From Sclerotinia nivalis (Eukaryota; Ascomycota; Leotiomycetes; Helotiales; Sclerotiniaceae): a stretch of DNA of 64,000 nucleotides. The stretch is from positions 124,001 to 188,000 of the forward strand of contig JAPEIS010000003.1 in the NCBI GenBank assembly GCA_029531795.1. Reading direction: 5' to 3'. Below, piece by piece: positions 22,198 through 36,642 of this stretch (position 1 is its first letter; each line of letters starts with the position of its first letter). The position numbers and the translations under genes were made by a program. The notes under the pieces were generated by a model. That model had not been told where the DNA came from. It did not search any database and saw only the letters and a program-made list of their open reading frames with translations.

Positions 22198-23051
22198 CTG
22201 CTAACCCTCTTTGTTTGTGATTGTGATTGTGTATCTTTTTGAGTAAGTGATCATGCAATGTTTGAGATATTGTGTGGTGGTGGATAAACATTTTCGTAAG
22301 ATCTGTTGTGAATGGTGGTTTTTTCTGTTTACGGGGCAACGTGCATCGCCAAAACTATTTCGCCGGTTCCGATAATTGAATCTCCATTTCTACTTTCAAA
22401 ATGGACATTTAAAAGATTTGATTATCAATAACTTCAAATCGCTATGATGCGAGAGAAGTGATTGATTTAGGTAGGGAATGATTGTATTGTGAATACTATC
22501 AGAATTATAACTTACAGTCACAATCAGATGATACTGGATCATGCATTCAAGGAACCATTGTCACCGCCTCGATTCCCGATACTTATTCCTGGAATACTGA
22601 GAGATATCTTCAGATCCGAAAGGGATAGATGATCCATAGAGCATTGAATATATAGACTCGAGTCAAAGTATTCAATGTCATTGTCGAGAACGATGCCTCG
22701 TCGTTCTTTCAAAGAATATCACACATGCATGGCAATGAATGCAATTGATTATTCTTCATTGCTTTGATATCAAATTATGTCATGGTACAGCTTTATCCAA
22801 ATCCCACCAAACGCCTCTAGACCTCCCAATGGATATTCCCTATTTCCTTCGCAGATGCTATGCAGCCACCCAGAATGCACATCAATTCTTAACACAACGC
22901 CGTAGAAGCAAGCAGTCAGCCGAATATAGCACCCATGACATATATATACATACCCATTGACCTCGACGAGATTTAGACTTTGAGTGAAACAAAAGTTTGG
23001 GATGAACGAATTGCATGCCCTCTCCTCACTCGGTGTCGTTAGCGCCATTCG
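22198..23051. other. Intergenic, promoter of the coiled-coil gene
   Basis: About 850 bp between two minus-strand genes. It includes the promoter of the coiled-coil gene and the 3' end region of the BRCT gene. No other gene recognised. Confidence 0.5.
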
Positions 23052-24063
23052 TTAATCCACGTTGGCCGTTTTCTTGAACATGCCATAAACGCTCTGCTGG
23101 CTTTTTGGAGCCACCTTGAGGTTCGAGAACCGCGTCTCCGGCAGTCTTTTTCCAGCTTTAATACTTTCTAGTACCCTTTGTTGCCAAATGGTTAGATAAA
23201 TTCGCGAACAGGGGATGCCGGCAGCTCCGTACCATTCTACACCGACATATTTAACTCCACAACCACCCATCCTTCGTATCTCTTTCTCCAACTTCCCGCC
23301 AGCCAAACTACCTCCAGCTCCACTTCCTACATGTGAAAGTTTACCCAAGATAACGTGTGTGACTTGGCGCCTGCCCAGATGCATGGACATTCGTGCTCCA
23401 TTCTCTGCCAGCAAGTGCTTGAGCTTGTGGTCCGAGACCATTGGATATGTACTCCCGTTTATGTATATGACCAGCTCATCAAAGATGCCTCTAGACTTTC
23501 GGGCTAGATCCTCCTTTTCCACTTTCGTTTCATCTTCGAGTCTCCGCATGTCCATCAATCGTTCTTCAGCGCTCATTGGCACTAAACGGGAAAGACAAGC
23601 ATCAGTAAAGTATATTTGGCAACAACAGACAGGGAATCTAGAAGGGACAACAAAACATACAGCCTGGTTTCCCCACTAACATATCGCTGACACTTTGTCT
23701 TGCTCTTGCCTTGACCTCTTTTGGAATCAGGGCTTTCGCTTTCTCATCCCAGTCTTTAGATCCTGCACCAACTTTATCGGAAATCCTTTTGCCACCTGTA
23801 CCGCCAGACTTGAACTGGTGGCCTAACTTCATTGCCCGAGATTCTCTCCATCCTGTCGAGCCACCTAACTTATTCTCTGCTCGTTGATGCCCTGTAGCTG
23901 ATGAATTCCAAGCATCGAAATGGGCGCCAAATACGGGTTTTGCTGCCGGAAGTATTTGCGGTTTTGGGGGTGCCATGCTTGTTTTCTCGAAAATGATTGT
24001 AGATCCGTTTAGGCTTGCCTGTACTCTTTCTGTAAAGTTTGCGAACGATGATCCGAGGATCAA
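23052..24063 (-). CDS. BRCT-domain protein
   Basis: Predicted 310-aa protein in two exons, 24063-23661 and 23581-23052. A single BRCT domain lies at about residues 165-260: GIFDELVIYINGSTYPMVSDHKL, then LLAENGARMSMHLGRRQVTHVI, then KYVGVEWYGAAG in the place of the usual W-containing helix. BRCT domains bind phosphoproteins or DNA ends, mostly in DNA repair. The domain resembles those at the N-terminus of REV1, but the polymerase part is absent. The last 15 residues contain QQSVYGMF, a degenerate PCNA-interacting (PIP) box with Met where the first aromatic normally sits, followed by basic residues. The N-terminus is basic and probably disordered. Translation could instead start at the MAPPKP methionine (23976), 29 codons downstream. 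Nuclear DNA-repair function is inferred. Confidence 0.8.
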
Positions 24064-27000
24064 AAGAATCTATTCGGACAAAGAAATGGCAATAGTGTAC
24101 TCATTGCCGTATTGAATTTCTGAGCTCCTACGGTTAGTCGATATTACTTCATAATTCAGATATTTATGCCGTACAGTTGCATGCGATCCGCACATATTCA
24201 TCATCGTTATTTTTGGTTATTTATTTTTTGACTTGCGAGGGGTAAGGAAAACATAAGCAAGCGAATGGGTTGATACAGTTACAGAAGGCGCGCCCAAAAC
24301 ACCAAATCACGTGAAACTAGCTCATTGATATTCGATTGACAAGATTCTAAAGAAGTGTAGGAATAAATCCATCGACACCGAATCCAGCCCTCTCATCCAA
24401 CAGCCCTCTTCATAAAAAGAGTTTGTCATTTCAAGAAGAGCCATGTATCACCAAAGTTCACACAAGAAAATCTTATTCTCCGATATCTCCATTCGAGAAC
24501 TACAGTAACTTCGAAGTTTCGAACGGGTACGGGATGATTGATGGGTGATCACATCATTCATGTTTTGGAAATTTCAGAAAAAATGAATAAAAACAATTAG
24601 ATGATGTGTACGGTGTTCATCAAAATTCAAGTTTGAGCGAGAATCAGTCATACCCTGGGAAGAAACATCCCCGATCATGCATTTCAATCCGATGATTCCT
24701 TCAAATTTCAATATCATCCGATACCCTTTTCCAATTCTCTCTCTTCCCATCTCGAAATCTTTTGGTTGAGCACGGCAAGAAAAACTCCCGGATACTTCTT
24801 CAAATGAGTTTCCGATACGTTACTGAATCAATTTCAATATAAAAATCTTCTTCATTTGTTGATCTTTGTTTTGCTACTTCTTTTCCCCTTCCAAGTCTTT
24901 CCATTAACGCATCTCTTGGTTACATGAAGTAGGGAGGGGGAAAAGCTAATGAGAGGCATAGCATAGGATATGCAAGCAGCAAGTACCCGTTCGCCTCGCC
25001 TCGCAGAAGCAGCCGGCTTGATGCACGATCGTTACAGTACAGTACCTACTGTACTCTCCATGTAATATGAACCTGCAACTATGTCGTGCGTCTTTTATTC
25101 ATTCTTTGCGCAACTACCCTCAGATGGATGGCTGGTGCGTCTTTCAGAAAAAGGCCAGAATACGAAAAGTATCCAATCGTGCATCTCCCAGTTCTGCAAG
25201 TTCCTATTTCCATTGAATGCAATCAAGTGAGTGGCGTGCGTAGTTGCTACCTCACATGCCTTTTCTATCCTGCGTGCCGCGTCTGCTCATTACTTACATA
25301 CATACTTTGTACTTCCATCTTGAATTTAACAGCCGTTTTCCGGTCATTAGCAAACATCATCGTACCTAGTACCTACCTCTATCGACGACACCTTGTTAAC
25401 TCTTCTACCGGTTGATAGTGTGTAATCATATTCTGGACGAGCCGCTATTGGGGTTGTACCGACCACCCAGTTCATTTAAAAAATCATGCACGAGCAATAT
25501 ACATCAATCCTAGATTTGCATCTTTTGGGACACGAAGGTAGTACCAAATTGGGGGTTGAGTCCGAGAGGTCGAATTCTGAAAATCTTTCCAAGCATGTGA
25601 GGGTCACGAGAACATTTGGGGGTTGACATGGCGAGTCTGGACTGATGTATGTATGTATGTATGGTGCGGGTGGTTTGAAGTTTTAGGAACATGACATGGG
25701 AACGGATACTCCCGTTTTCGCGGGCATATTGCAATATCCATAGTAAGATGCAAGTACCAATCCATCCAACGTCCTTCCCATGTGAAGTTCTTGGTACTTA
25801 CATACGGGGTACCTCCGAAATGTTTTTGTTGGGATCAGAGGGGTTATACCAGGGAGGGTAAGCATATACTGGGTTTTGGGGAATTACGAAATATTGATAC
25901 CTCATTGAGGCTATATCTGACTTTTAATTGTTTTGTTTGACTGTGTGTCAGCAGCGTTGAGGTTTGTGTTTCTTGATTTACAACTGATTCACGGGTTCAA
26001 ATGTATTTTGATAACTTTCTGTATAAAACTTTTGGCCTTCTCTTGGTTATAGCCCTTGTTCATGGCCCCATGGGTTCAATTCATGGGTATCGGAGAAGCT
26101 GACATGATAATTAAGCGTGGTGCTTCGATATCCAAAACGTCCTCCCCAGTTACCGTAAGATGTTGTTGTTGTTGGACCAAAGTAGTGAGATGAGAAATTA
26201 GTTCCTCCAAGTCACCATATCATTATTGGGATGAGAGAGCTTATTAGTTTACTCCAAATTCATAATCATCAATTAGGTCCCCAGGTATCCATCAGTCATT
26301 GATAACGATAGCATATTGAAAAAGTCGCCTTTCCAAGGTTCGTTGTCGCTAGAGCCAGAACCCCTCATTCGCCTCTCAATTCTCAACCATAAAATGGCGG
26401 TGTAGAAGACGCTAAGAGACGCCATCCACCTCATTCTGATCGCCCAAATAGCTCGAACAAAAGAAAAAGAAAAGAAAAATTAAACGGCCTTTTCTCCGTC
26501 CCCGGCTAACGTTAGTTTTTTTTGATTAAAAATATTAATTAATTCTCTTCATAGATTCTCCACTAGACTCAAATCATTTTTTAGTTGCGATAGTATAGCT
26601 CATTCAGATGTTTAGGCAATGGAAGGAGAATTTTACCATAGCTGTTAGTTACTTCAATACATGAATTCTTTTCTAGAACATTTCCTTCAGTTTTCAAATA
26701 TCCTTAAATACATCACAATTTGATGTAGAAATTCCTTTCTCCCGGAAGTAATTCTGGCGTCTAGAGTTTATGCTTTATCCTATAACTCCCATTCTAGCCA
26801 AGAATTTATACGCTCAGCGCGATGCAGCAGCGTAGTTCGTGGCCCCACCAGCACTATAGTCCGTTCAGCAAACTTGAACCCCGCCACTACGAGGGGAAAC
26901 ACTGAAGCTTAGTCCAGCACCATCCGCATCATCTCGCATGTATTTCCTTTCCTTCATAGTAAGCCTCCTGCAAATCTTACCTCAAACCATCCTTCATTTG

Positions 27001-27174
27001 AATTAGCTACTGAAAGCTTCTCCTCAATAATAATAAAAAATATAACAAAAACGGAGAATTACAACCTTTCCACCGTTCTCCTACACAGCACCTCCCGATA
27101 CATCCATAAAAGCCACCACCAAAATCCACTCACTCACCACAACCTCTCCAATCCAATAACCACCCTCCATAAGG

Positions 27175-27351
27175 CTAGCCCAAACTCACCTTCTGCACAC
27201 GCGGAAAACGGTCCGTCTTACACCAAGCTCCTGAATCCCTGCGCAAGGCTTCTGAATCCCTGTTCTTGGCACACGCCTCTCCAATCAACTCCGCACAACT
27301 GTATGTAACGACAAACGCACAACATCTCGAACCGCAAGCAAAGCAAGCCAT
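27175..27351 (-). CDS. Small cysteine-rich frame, doubtful
   Basis: A 58-codon ATG-initiated frame with six cysteines in the first 27 residues (MACFACGSRCCAFVV, then C at about 19 and 27) and one more near residue 45. No signal peptide or known domain is seen. It lies isolated in the gene-poor region and may be chance. Confidence 0.15.
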   Translation of the reverse strand: MACFACGSRCCAFVVTYSCAELIGEACAKNRDSEALRRDSGAWCKTDRFPRVQKVSLG

Positions 27352-27752
27352 GGTGTTATGGTTACGAAAAAGGCGAAGCGAGAATTTCCTAAAACGTGTC
27401 ACCGAGTAGGAATGCTGCTTTTTTGGTCTTAGCGCGCCATTTGTCATGTTGTGTACGTTGTAAATAATAACTTTTTGGTTCTAATTTCTAATTTTTTCGA
27501 AATTTTTTGGGAACGGGGAAAACATGACTAGGGGAAAGCGAGGTCATGGATTGACGTGGTTGATGTTGATTGGGGTAACGTTGTTCAAAGCTTCCTCGAT
27601 CGCTTTTGGGAATTGTACTTACCTATCTATTTATCCTAGACGATGAAGAGCCTGGATGCCATAATTATATATGATCGACATTCTTTTTTGAGGGGTTTTT
27701 TGTATTTGGATACGGCAGGGCAAAACAAGGTAAGGTGAGCCGTGAGCTAGTT

Positions 27753-27789
27753 GATAGGATAGGATAGGATAGGATAGGATGGGATGGGA
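27753..27789. repeat. GATAG/GGATA tandem repeat
   Basis: About seven copies of a 5-bp GATAG-like unit, ending in GGGAT variants. Confidence 0.85.
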
Positions 27790-28693
27790 CTCAGAACGAG
27801 ACATTGCGATGAAAAGAATGGGAAGGAATTATTTGATTATAGATTTCTATTTAGAGATTTTTGAAATTGAAACTGCACAATGTACATACAAAATAGTAAG
27901 TAGATCGTATGTATAAGCAAAAGCTTAATTCAATTCAACACATTCTTTCATATTCATCCTCTATCCGTCCCTCACCTCACCCAAAACATCCCAGCCATCC
28001 TCCCCTCCAATAAGCCAGCCACTCCACTCCACTCCACTCCGTACATGCTGCTCGCAGCCGCTGCGCATGCATATTGCATACCTACTGCAAGTGTTTCTTT
28101 CACATCCGTATTCCCTTTTTATTTCCTGCTGTTCAATCCTTTCAGATCAAATTGAATTGAATTCGAACCCTACTCCCTGTAAAACATCCAGTTTTATTTC
28201 ATAGAGGGCAGTAGGATATACTATCATAGTACGTACCTACAGTCCCGACATCAGAGTCAGACCCTGCAGATGCGGGCGTTTTCAGTCTTTGCGTACAGAG
28301 TCCTAAGTCCTAGCTGCGTCCTAGAGTAACTGAATCCTCATCTTTGCGTTCATCCTCCTCTCACCCTCTAGCTCTAGCCCTAGCTCATCTAGAAGCAACC
28401 CCTCTCCCACTTCCTCCCATGCTGTATATACCAAGATGAATCATCCAAAATACGTGGGTCACGTCCTACCAATGAATTAATAAAGGAACCAGGTTTCGCT
28501 AGGTGCGATACAGTGGATTACCAAGAGTGGTTTTGGAGCGGTGAGCACTGAGCACTGAGGAGGAGCTGTTAAAATAACTTGTAAGACAACGTGACTCGTG
28601 GGGTTGTGGGTGGAAATTTGTATTGCGAATTTGAGGGTTTGCTATGCGATGATGCTATGCTAGATATGCTATTCAAAGAATCCAATTACTTCG

Positions 28694-28795
28694 TTCAGAA
28701 TCCGGAACTCAGAATTCAGAACTCAGAACTCAAAACTCAGAACTCAAAACTCAAAACTCGGTCAGAACTCAGAACTCAGGATCCAGAATCCAGAT
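28694..28795. repeat. Degenerate AACTCAG/AACTCAAA repeat
   Basis: About 100 bp of 7-8-bp units (AGAACTC, AAAACTC) in irregular order, then GGATCCAGAATCC variants. It generates a spurious open frame on the plus strand. Confidence 0.85.
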
Positions 28796-31700
28796 TTCAA
28801 GACCCAGAAGTTAGAATTCTAGAATTGGTGGAAGAAAATAGAGAAAGAATTTTTTTTTTTTACAAAACGAAAGATGTAATATTCTTATAATTTACGGGGT
28901 ATTTTTATACGAGTGGAGGCATGCCTACCAATCAATTAACCACCAAATGACCATCCTTTTACATCTATAATCTCACCTCTAAAAATACATTTTGATTCTA
29001 TTATCTCCCTACACCCCAAGTACCTCAAAAATCAAAGAAAAACATACTCTCTCTCCCTCTATCTCAAAGAATCATATCATATCATTCATCAACAGCTACT
29101 ATAGACCTTCTGAATATACGAATTTTGAAATTGCTAATATTATTACTCTGTATATCAGTAATCAGTAATCAGTAATCAAACTATAAATGATCAATAGCAA
29201 AGATCTGATCAACACAATAAAATACGCATGCATAATGACGCAAGAGATAGCCTGAAAAGATATCATATCGGTATTCTACGTATTCATCTCGTTTCGTAAT
29301 TCTTCGTTTGGTTCTCTCATATCAAATGATCATCTCTAGTAGATATCTCTTTTCAACCAACAAAACACTATAATTATTTATGCCCAATTTCCTACTCACA
29401 AACTCCCTGAAAAAAGGGTTTTTCTCCGGTAACGGTATCATATGTATGTATGTATGTGTAAATATGTAAGTATGCCGTACACAATATTCTCTTACCGTTC
29501 CTTGCGTCGGGGCCGCGGAAGGCTAAGGCTGGGTCGTCTTCAAGATATCGATCTCACCGTGTGTGTGAAAATGTGATACGATATCAAATTCATCCACAAG
29601 CAAGTGTGACATATCTGACACAAAATTCAAAAAAATCAAAATTTTGCAAGTTCTCAAAGGACTTGAAATTCGAGGCGGTTTCTTACTGGGTGTAAAAAGG
29701 TTGGTCTTGGCTAGATGGACAAGGTGGTCCACCAGTCTCCTTCGTCCACGATTATCGAGGGCTCGCCGAGGCCATTGTTCTTTAGTCACGAGCTTGCTTG
29801 AATAGATCATATATTGGTATTTGAAACAGATGGTTGTAAACTTGTAATAATCAAGGAACCCCACCGTCCTTGGAATTTTTTCCAATATCCGAGAATCGAT
29901 AACCAGCCGACTTACCATTGAGTTGTTGATCGAAATCAAAAAGATTAAAGGATATTGGATGTATTGAGAACATTTCATCATGATGGGATGGATATTGGAT
30001 CATTGATGTCGTCTTGGTATGAATTTCTGGATGGGTTAATGCGAAAGGGATCTAGAATCTTACCTTATTACCTGCCACCCTGGCCTGCATGTCGGTACAT
30101 GGGTTCTTAGTTGTAAGCAAGCAGAATGGAGGGTAATCTGTAATGCATTCCTATACCAATGTATGATTTTGTTTGAAACATGCAGCTTTCATTTCCCATC
30201 TCCCATCTCCCAACTTTCGGATTCGTTTCGCTGAAGAAAGAAGAAATGCTTCTATGCGGTAAATGGTACCTAAGCCTCTACCCATTCATATCCTGCAGAT
30301 TCAGATTCATCAATTTGTGTAACCAAGCAAGCGTGAATTATTCGCACGGAAGAAGCAGCAGAAGGTCCTTTGCATCGGAACCCTGCGTCCTTCATGCTTG
30401 TGCTGAAGCCTGTCATTGTAGCATATGTAGATAGACTAGTAAGGATGGCCCAGGGCAACCATCTCTAATGATCGCAAAGACCACTCAATTTTTTCTCACA
30501 CACCCACCTCAGACCGTTTGGTTCGGGCATGGTTCCGGCTGAGTAGATAACTCCATATCTGCCAATCTTGAAACCTTGCTGAGCTTGGAAGATGACAATA
30601 ATATCCAAGACTCCAAAGTACATCCTTTCTCAAATTGCCCACTTCGGTCCAGTTGTGTTACATTAACGTATGGGGAATCCGGATGTTCTCCCCATCCTGG
30701 TTTGTACAGTCAATAAAGAGTAATATCGCCGTCAATTTAATGTGGCCTATCGGCGGCGTTGAAGAATACTTTATTGTAGTCTTTGAATTGAGTGAATGGT
30801 CCGAAACGACTCCATCTCTCGGTATTTGATGAAGGGGTTATAACCGGGTATACAGATAGAGTAACTTACGGCAGCTTTTACGATTCTTGGCTTTTGTTTT
30901 CGATGGATTGAGTGAGACCTTCCCTCAACATTTGATACGTACCCAGTTATTACTTCGGGATGGAAAAAAAAACTGGTGGTGGTAAAGTGGCGGGTAAAAG
31001 AGCCGAAGGCGTGATACGTGGATGTCGCAAAGTGGCAGGAGGAAGTCACAATCGATGCTGCTTTAAGAATATAATTTGATAGGAGATAACTTTTACTGGC
31101 TGAATAGAACATCTCCTTCGATTACCCTAATATCCTCAATGGCTCGGGAGAATCAAAATTCCCTTGGTTAATATCCTTTCTAAGGAGATTTTTAGATTAT
31201 TGAATTGTATTCGATGGTTTGTTTCATGTGACTAGCAGTATCTATGAATGAGACTATCAATAGTCAATTACACCTCACCTTGCTATCACTTTAGAGATGC
31301 TCCTCTTTCCCCTCTTCATCTATTGAGACGCCCCACCATCTACCCGGTTGAGGATATAAAATATGAGGCTTGAGCCACCCTAACGAAACCACTACACGCC
31401 GCAAGCATCGAAAAATTGTCCGGAAGCCGAGGTGTACGGAGTCTCTAAGAGTTATCATTGATATCGAAGTTCTCCCGTACGTACTTCCACTAAATTTTTC
31501 GGTCCCTTGTTCTACGTAGTCTTTCAAACTAGCGGACGAATATATCCCATGGACATGAGTCGTGTTAGTTAGAATCTAAAAAAAAATTAAAAAATGAAAT
31601 GTGATTTCCGTAGTGTAATGTGGTAGATACCGTTCCGCCTAGTCATTCTAGCAACACTTCACCCCCAACCCCCAACCAAATGAAGGCTCGCTCCGAAAAG

Positions 31701-34407
31701 ACCTAAAAAATTTCAGCCCGTGGATTATTCTGGGATGTTATCGTTGGAACGAGGAACTAGGAACTAGAGATGAATAATCACGAAAGCTAATAATTTTACA
31801 AGATGTGATTGATATACGCATTACTTATTTCCGTAGTTACGAAAGACGGAACATTATTCTCGGAGTATGGATGTAGTTTTATATTGTGAACTCAACACGT
31901 TCATTGATACTGTACATATATAATCAAGGACTGGACTTGTAGGAGATTAGGATTGGATGAGGAAGGTTGAGAAAAGTCCGAGGATTAACGGGTCACAAGT
32001 AAAAAGTAGTGCTCTTGAGGCGTTCGAAGCTAGATATGCGATCGTGCTGGTGGCAGATCTGGCAAATGTTGTGGCAAGGAAAGTTTAAAGAAAGCACGGA
32101 AGATTCAGATATTAAGGGCGTAATGCAAAGAAGACGGCGGTTGAAAATGGTTCAGCGGCTCGTGTATCTAATCGGTAGACACGGAGGTAAATAAATTAGT
32201 ATGAGATAGGTGTTTGTATGATGATGATGATGATAAGTGTAATCTCATCTCATACAAGGTTATGGGTTATATAAACTTCATGTTATTTATTTGTTAATGC
32301 CATGCCATGTCATGCCGGCAATGTCATTGATATCCCATCGGTGCATGTCATGATGTGTGGTGGTCTTCGATTGGGGATGTTGGGGGTGCACTGTTATTAC
32401 GTTCATTCCACCAGATATTTTGATCATCATCAAGCTCAAAGCTCAAGCTGCTTCCAGGATAGATCGTAGTAAAAAAGGGACGGGATCAAAGGAGAAACGA
32501 TATGCAAAAGCAGGAGATCCCGTCTTGCAGGCGGAACAAGCTTAAAGACTGCATCGCAGTAACCTACCGAACCTACCTCACAGCGATCAAGCTTGAAAGA
32601 ACAAGCCCGACCGCCGCACAGGACACAAGTCGGACAATTTGGATGAGCATGAAGGCGTAATGTGGCATGAGCCATTGAAGCATAAGCATGAGAAGCATGA
32701 GCATAAAATACCCGATAAGATTATTTTTCCCTTTATACTTTACTTTCCTTTCCTTCCCGCAAATGTACAGAACGCAGAACCTGTGCAGGAAAAGGGCACG
32801 GTGCTTTCGTCCTGTGTAAAGGGTTAAAAAGTCTGGAGTGCATTTCGGTGGTCCCCAATAATGGAGTTGCCATGCTCAGCCCAAATTTTTACTTTTTGGG
32901 CGCAGCAGCAACATGTAAATAAAGTAGTGTGCGGTGTGGTATGTGATTATTGGTCAATGATGGTTTGAAGGCAATAAAATAAACAGGATCCTTTTCTAGG
33001 TACGGTAAGATACGCCTACGCCGCCGCCAGGAGGGAAAACGTCGCAGCAGGTAATGCGATGCGGGCTTGATGGGTATAGCAAGGTTCAAATGCAAAGAAG
33101 AATGCTTGGAGTGAGCTTGGATGGCTGTTGAAGAAGGTTAATCCCCTGGTAAATTGGGATACGATATGATTGATATGTGAGATCCAAGCAAGATCATCCA
33201 TCATATTCCGGATATAGGAATAGACAAGAGGGGGAAAGGAAAGGGCTCGCCAGTCGCCACTCCCATCTATCTATTCATCTATGTATTGATTGATTGATTC
33301 AATTATCAACAATCAAAAATGATGCCCCACGAGTAAATACTCGCATCAGATCATCATTACCCTCATCATCATCACTGTCCCGCGTTTACCTTGTCGTTAC
33401 TTGGATTAAACTTCTTAAAGCGGCTTATCAATCATTGTCCTGGCCACTTTTATGAAAGCCCAAGATTTAGTTGAATGACTATCAAGACGAGATCAACTAG
33501 AAGATCTCAATCTGTTATCTAGATATACGTACGTTAAAGCAGCCTTTACTTCACACACCCGATAATCTCTTATGCAATTCATTACTACAATATCTTTATA
33601 TTGTTATTGATATATTTTGATTCTTTTCGGATCCGGAAGAATTCGAAGTTAGTTCACACGTTCATTAGGAAAATAAATTTGAACACCAACCCAACCCCCT
33701 TCATCGATATGTGTAGGTAAAACAATAACAACAACACCAACCACACCATCTCCTCAATAAACCATCGGAAGAGAAAGTAAAAATAACTCTTTCCTCGTCT
33801 CCTCTCGTCCTTCTTGTCCTCCCTCACATTCATCCATCCAGTCAATTGATAACCATTGATATTTTCGAATCGGAACGGTTGCTATCAATATCATCCAATG
33901 ATTTACTTGATTGTCAGCGACCACATATTAAAGACCCCTAGCTCAATTCATTTTCTCCATTTTTCTCTCTTTTTCATTGAGAACCAGTCCTTGGAATCCT
34001 TGTACCTAGTAAAGGTTATCCATTGTTTTTTTTTTCGAGCGGCCAGAACTCATCGGCCACGGTCACAGTCACGGCCACTCTACGACTCTACCACTTTTGA
34101 TAGATGGATTGGCCCCATACTGCCACCTCGCATTTTCCATTTTCTTCGTTCATTGTTTATCATATTATCTTTTTTATCCTAACTCCGGATTGGATTTAGT
34201 CCTCGATGGGTAAAGGTTGAGAGATTAGAGAGGAAGAGGAAGATGTAGGGATTAAGAGGTATCACGTTCACCGTTCACATTTTCGACATACACATCCCAC
34301 GATACAACTAGAATACAACCAGCTCAGCAAAATATAGTGAAAAGTACAACAACACAATGCACAACAAGTAACCACGATTATGTATTGAAGAAAAGTGACG
34401 ACTATAC

Positions 34408-34461
34408 TGTGCTGTACTGTGCTGTACTGTACTGTACTGGTACTGGTACTGGTACTGGTAT
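34408..34461. repeat. CTGTA / GGTACT tandem repeat
   Basis: Two adjoining short arrays, about five CTGTA/CTGTG units then about five TACTGG units. Confidence 0.8.
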
Positions 34462-35983
34462 TGATATTTGTATCATGTATGCATGATTGAATTTCAAATA
34501 AAATAAAATCCCGTATAATGAATGTAACTAAAGGGATTTGAATTACCTTGGGTATATTGTTTTGATTCGTTCCTCCCTCCTCACCTGTTTTTGTTTTGCC
34601 TTCTAATCCGGGTCGGACCAATCCTCGCACTTTTGGATTTAGAGTAACAATCAATCGTGCTGTTCAACCAGCCCCGGTCCCCTGTGCAAGGTTCAAGATT
34701 TGGCGCCGTCTGCTAGGGATGAAAAAGCTTTGGTCTTTTAAGTCAATGAGGAGCGAACCATTTTTACTACCTAACTAAGAAATTCCAAGTATGCGCTAAT
34801 ATAGGAACATGAGAGGAGATATTATTTTTCCTTTTCCTTTCACGGCACGACCCTCTCTTCTTGTTTCTCCCCTCACCAAATATCCTAGTTATCCTTCACT
34901 CAAGGATTAAAAACACAAGGCGATAACTACGGACCTTACCTTACGTTGCCAGCTTTCCTGATAAACACCTAAAGTTTTATTTATTTTCATTGTCTGGGCG
35001 CAAGGCTTAAACTAAAAGTGGAAACTTCATATTGATATCGAAGTGAATTTGAAGTGAAGCTTATGATCTAGACAACAGATGAAGAGATTCATTCCTATTG
35101 GTAAATAAGAATTAGATGATGTATACAAATTGCTATTGCTGTAGACAAGAAGAATAAAAGATCGAATGAATGAAGATCCAAGAATCTATCTGTTCAAAAT
35201 CTACATATCCGGCGCTGTATTCTAAAGCTTCACTCACTACTATCCCATCATCAAGTTTTAAACTTCACTCTAGGTTAGGTACTTCCGTAAAGAAGAAGTG
35301 CATTTTTTAGTTCAAGATTTAGGGTTCACAAGTATTTCACCAACCTTAGCTTAATTCCGGAATTAAAGCTACGGCTCAAACATCCATTTTAGAAGCACCC
35401 GGCCCAAAACCAAGTTTACACCAAACCAAAGGGCATAAAAATACCGAGAGGGAGAAGAAAGAGAAAAGGCAGTGAATATCGATAGAGGGAAGTCATTTGA
35501 GAAAAGGGAAACAGGGCCAGAAAGAGAAAAGAGAAAAGGGAAAACAGGGCCAGAAAGAGAAAAATCAAACAAAAAAAAAAAGCTCCAGCTCTTCACTCCA
35601 CAATCAAGAGAAAAACAGAAACAAGACCAAAAAAAAGTCTATCAACAACTTCTTTTGGAAAATCATCCACTTATCAACCACTATTATCTTACAATCCACC
35701 AAGAAATCAAACACTCTTACGCCTCTTTTTTCCCCCCATACAACCCTTCATACGATTTCCACCCGGACGCTTCCACTCTTCCTTACCGTACTACACACCA
35801 AATCATTACGACTACAAGGGCCGGCTAGACAAGGCAAAGAAGGGAAGAAAGAAAACGGAGAAGAAGAGGAACAACCTGAACAAGAAGAACATTGTCCTGC
35901 TTTCAACGTTTAGTCTTTTTGTCCTTTTGTCCTGTTCATCATCAACATCAACATATTTATTTACATCTATTACATCTGCCCTC

Positions 35984-36018
<35 letters not shown>

Positions 36019-36030
36019 GCTACTGCTGCT
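35984..36030. repeat. (CTA)n microsatellite in StuA leader region
   Basis: About 12 uninterrupted CTA units followed by CTG units. It lies about 1.5 kb upstream of the first StuA coding exon. Confidence 0.9.
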
Positions 36031-36642
36031 CCTCTTCTTTCCTCATCAACAAGTAATTAGAAAAGCTACTCCATCTTTAAGTTTTATCTAATTCATTATT
36101 TATTTATTTATTATTTTATTATTTATTTTCACTCTATTTTACTCTTACCCGTACTTCACTCTTCACATTTATTTACACTTCCGACTTAACTCTACTCCAC
36201 TCACCCACTTCAATTACTACCTTACTACCTCCAAAAACATTTCAACCTTTCAACCCATACCTTGACATTGACCACCTTACCACACCTTACCTCATCCATT
36301 CAAATCTATTTTTCTACGTCTACGGCTACGGCTACGGCTACTCTTACCAAACCCAGGTCCCATACAACACTCGTTAAAAACTAACCTGTTCGACCAATAA
36401 CCCTTTAAACTTTCCATAAACCCACCTCCACCACAACACTCACACACTCATACACATCACACACATCACCGCCCAACCTCCTCCCTCGTTTCTATTCTTC
36501 TCTCCCTCCGCGCCTTTTTTGAATTCTCCAATCCACTCTCTTATCCTCCCTTTCCCGACCTCCCCCATTTCTTAAACATCGACGAGGTGCAGGGAAAAAA
36601 AGAAAGAAAAAAAAGGAAAATCCTAGAAGGTTCAAACAAAAG

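Noticed and set aside
28591..28890. 99-codon frame with a repeated QNSELKTQN pattern
   Set aside because: Starts with GTG and is generated by the degenerate AACTCA repeat.
29523..29981. 152-codon minus-strand open frame in the gene-poor region
   Set aside because: No recognisable domain, signal peptide or plausible splice partners; composition looks like AT-rich translated noise.
34660..34725. tRNA-like stretch with GGTTCAAG box
   Set aside because: The flanking sequence cannot form the acceptor and anticodon stems of a tRNA.
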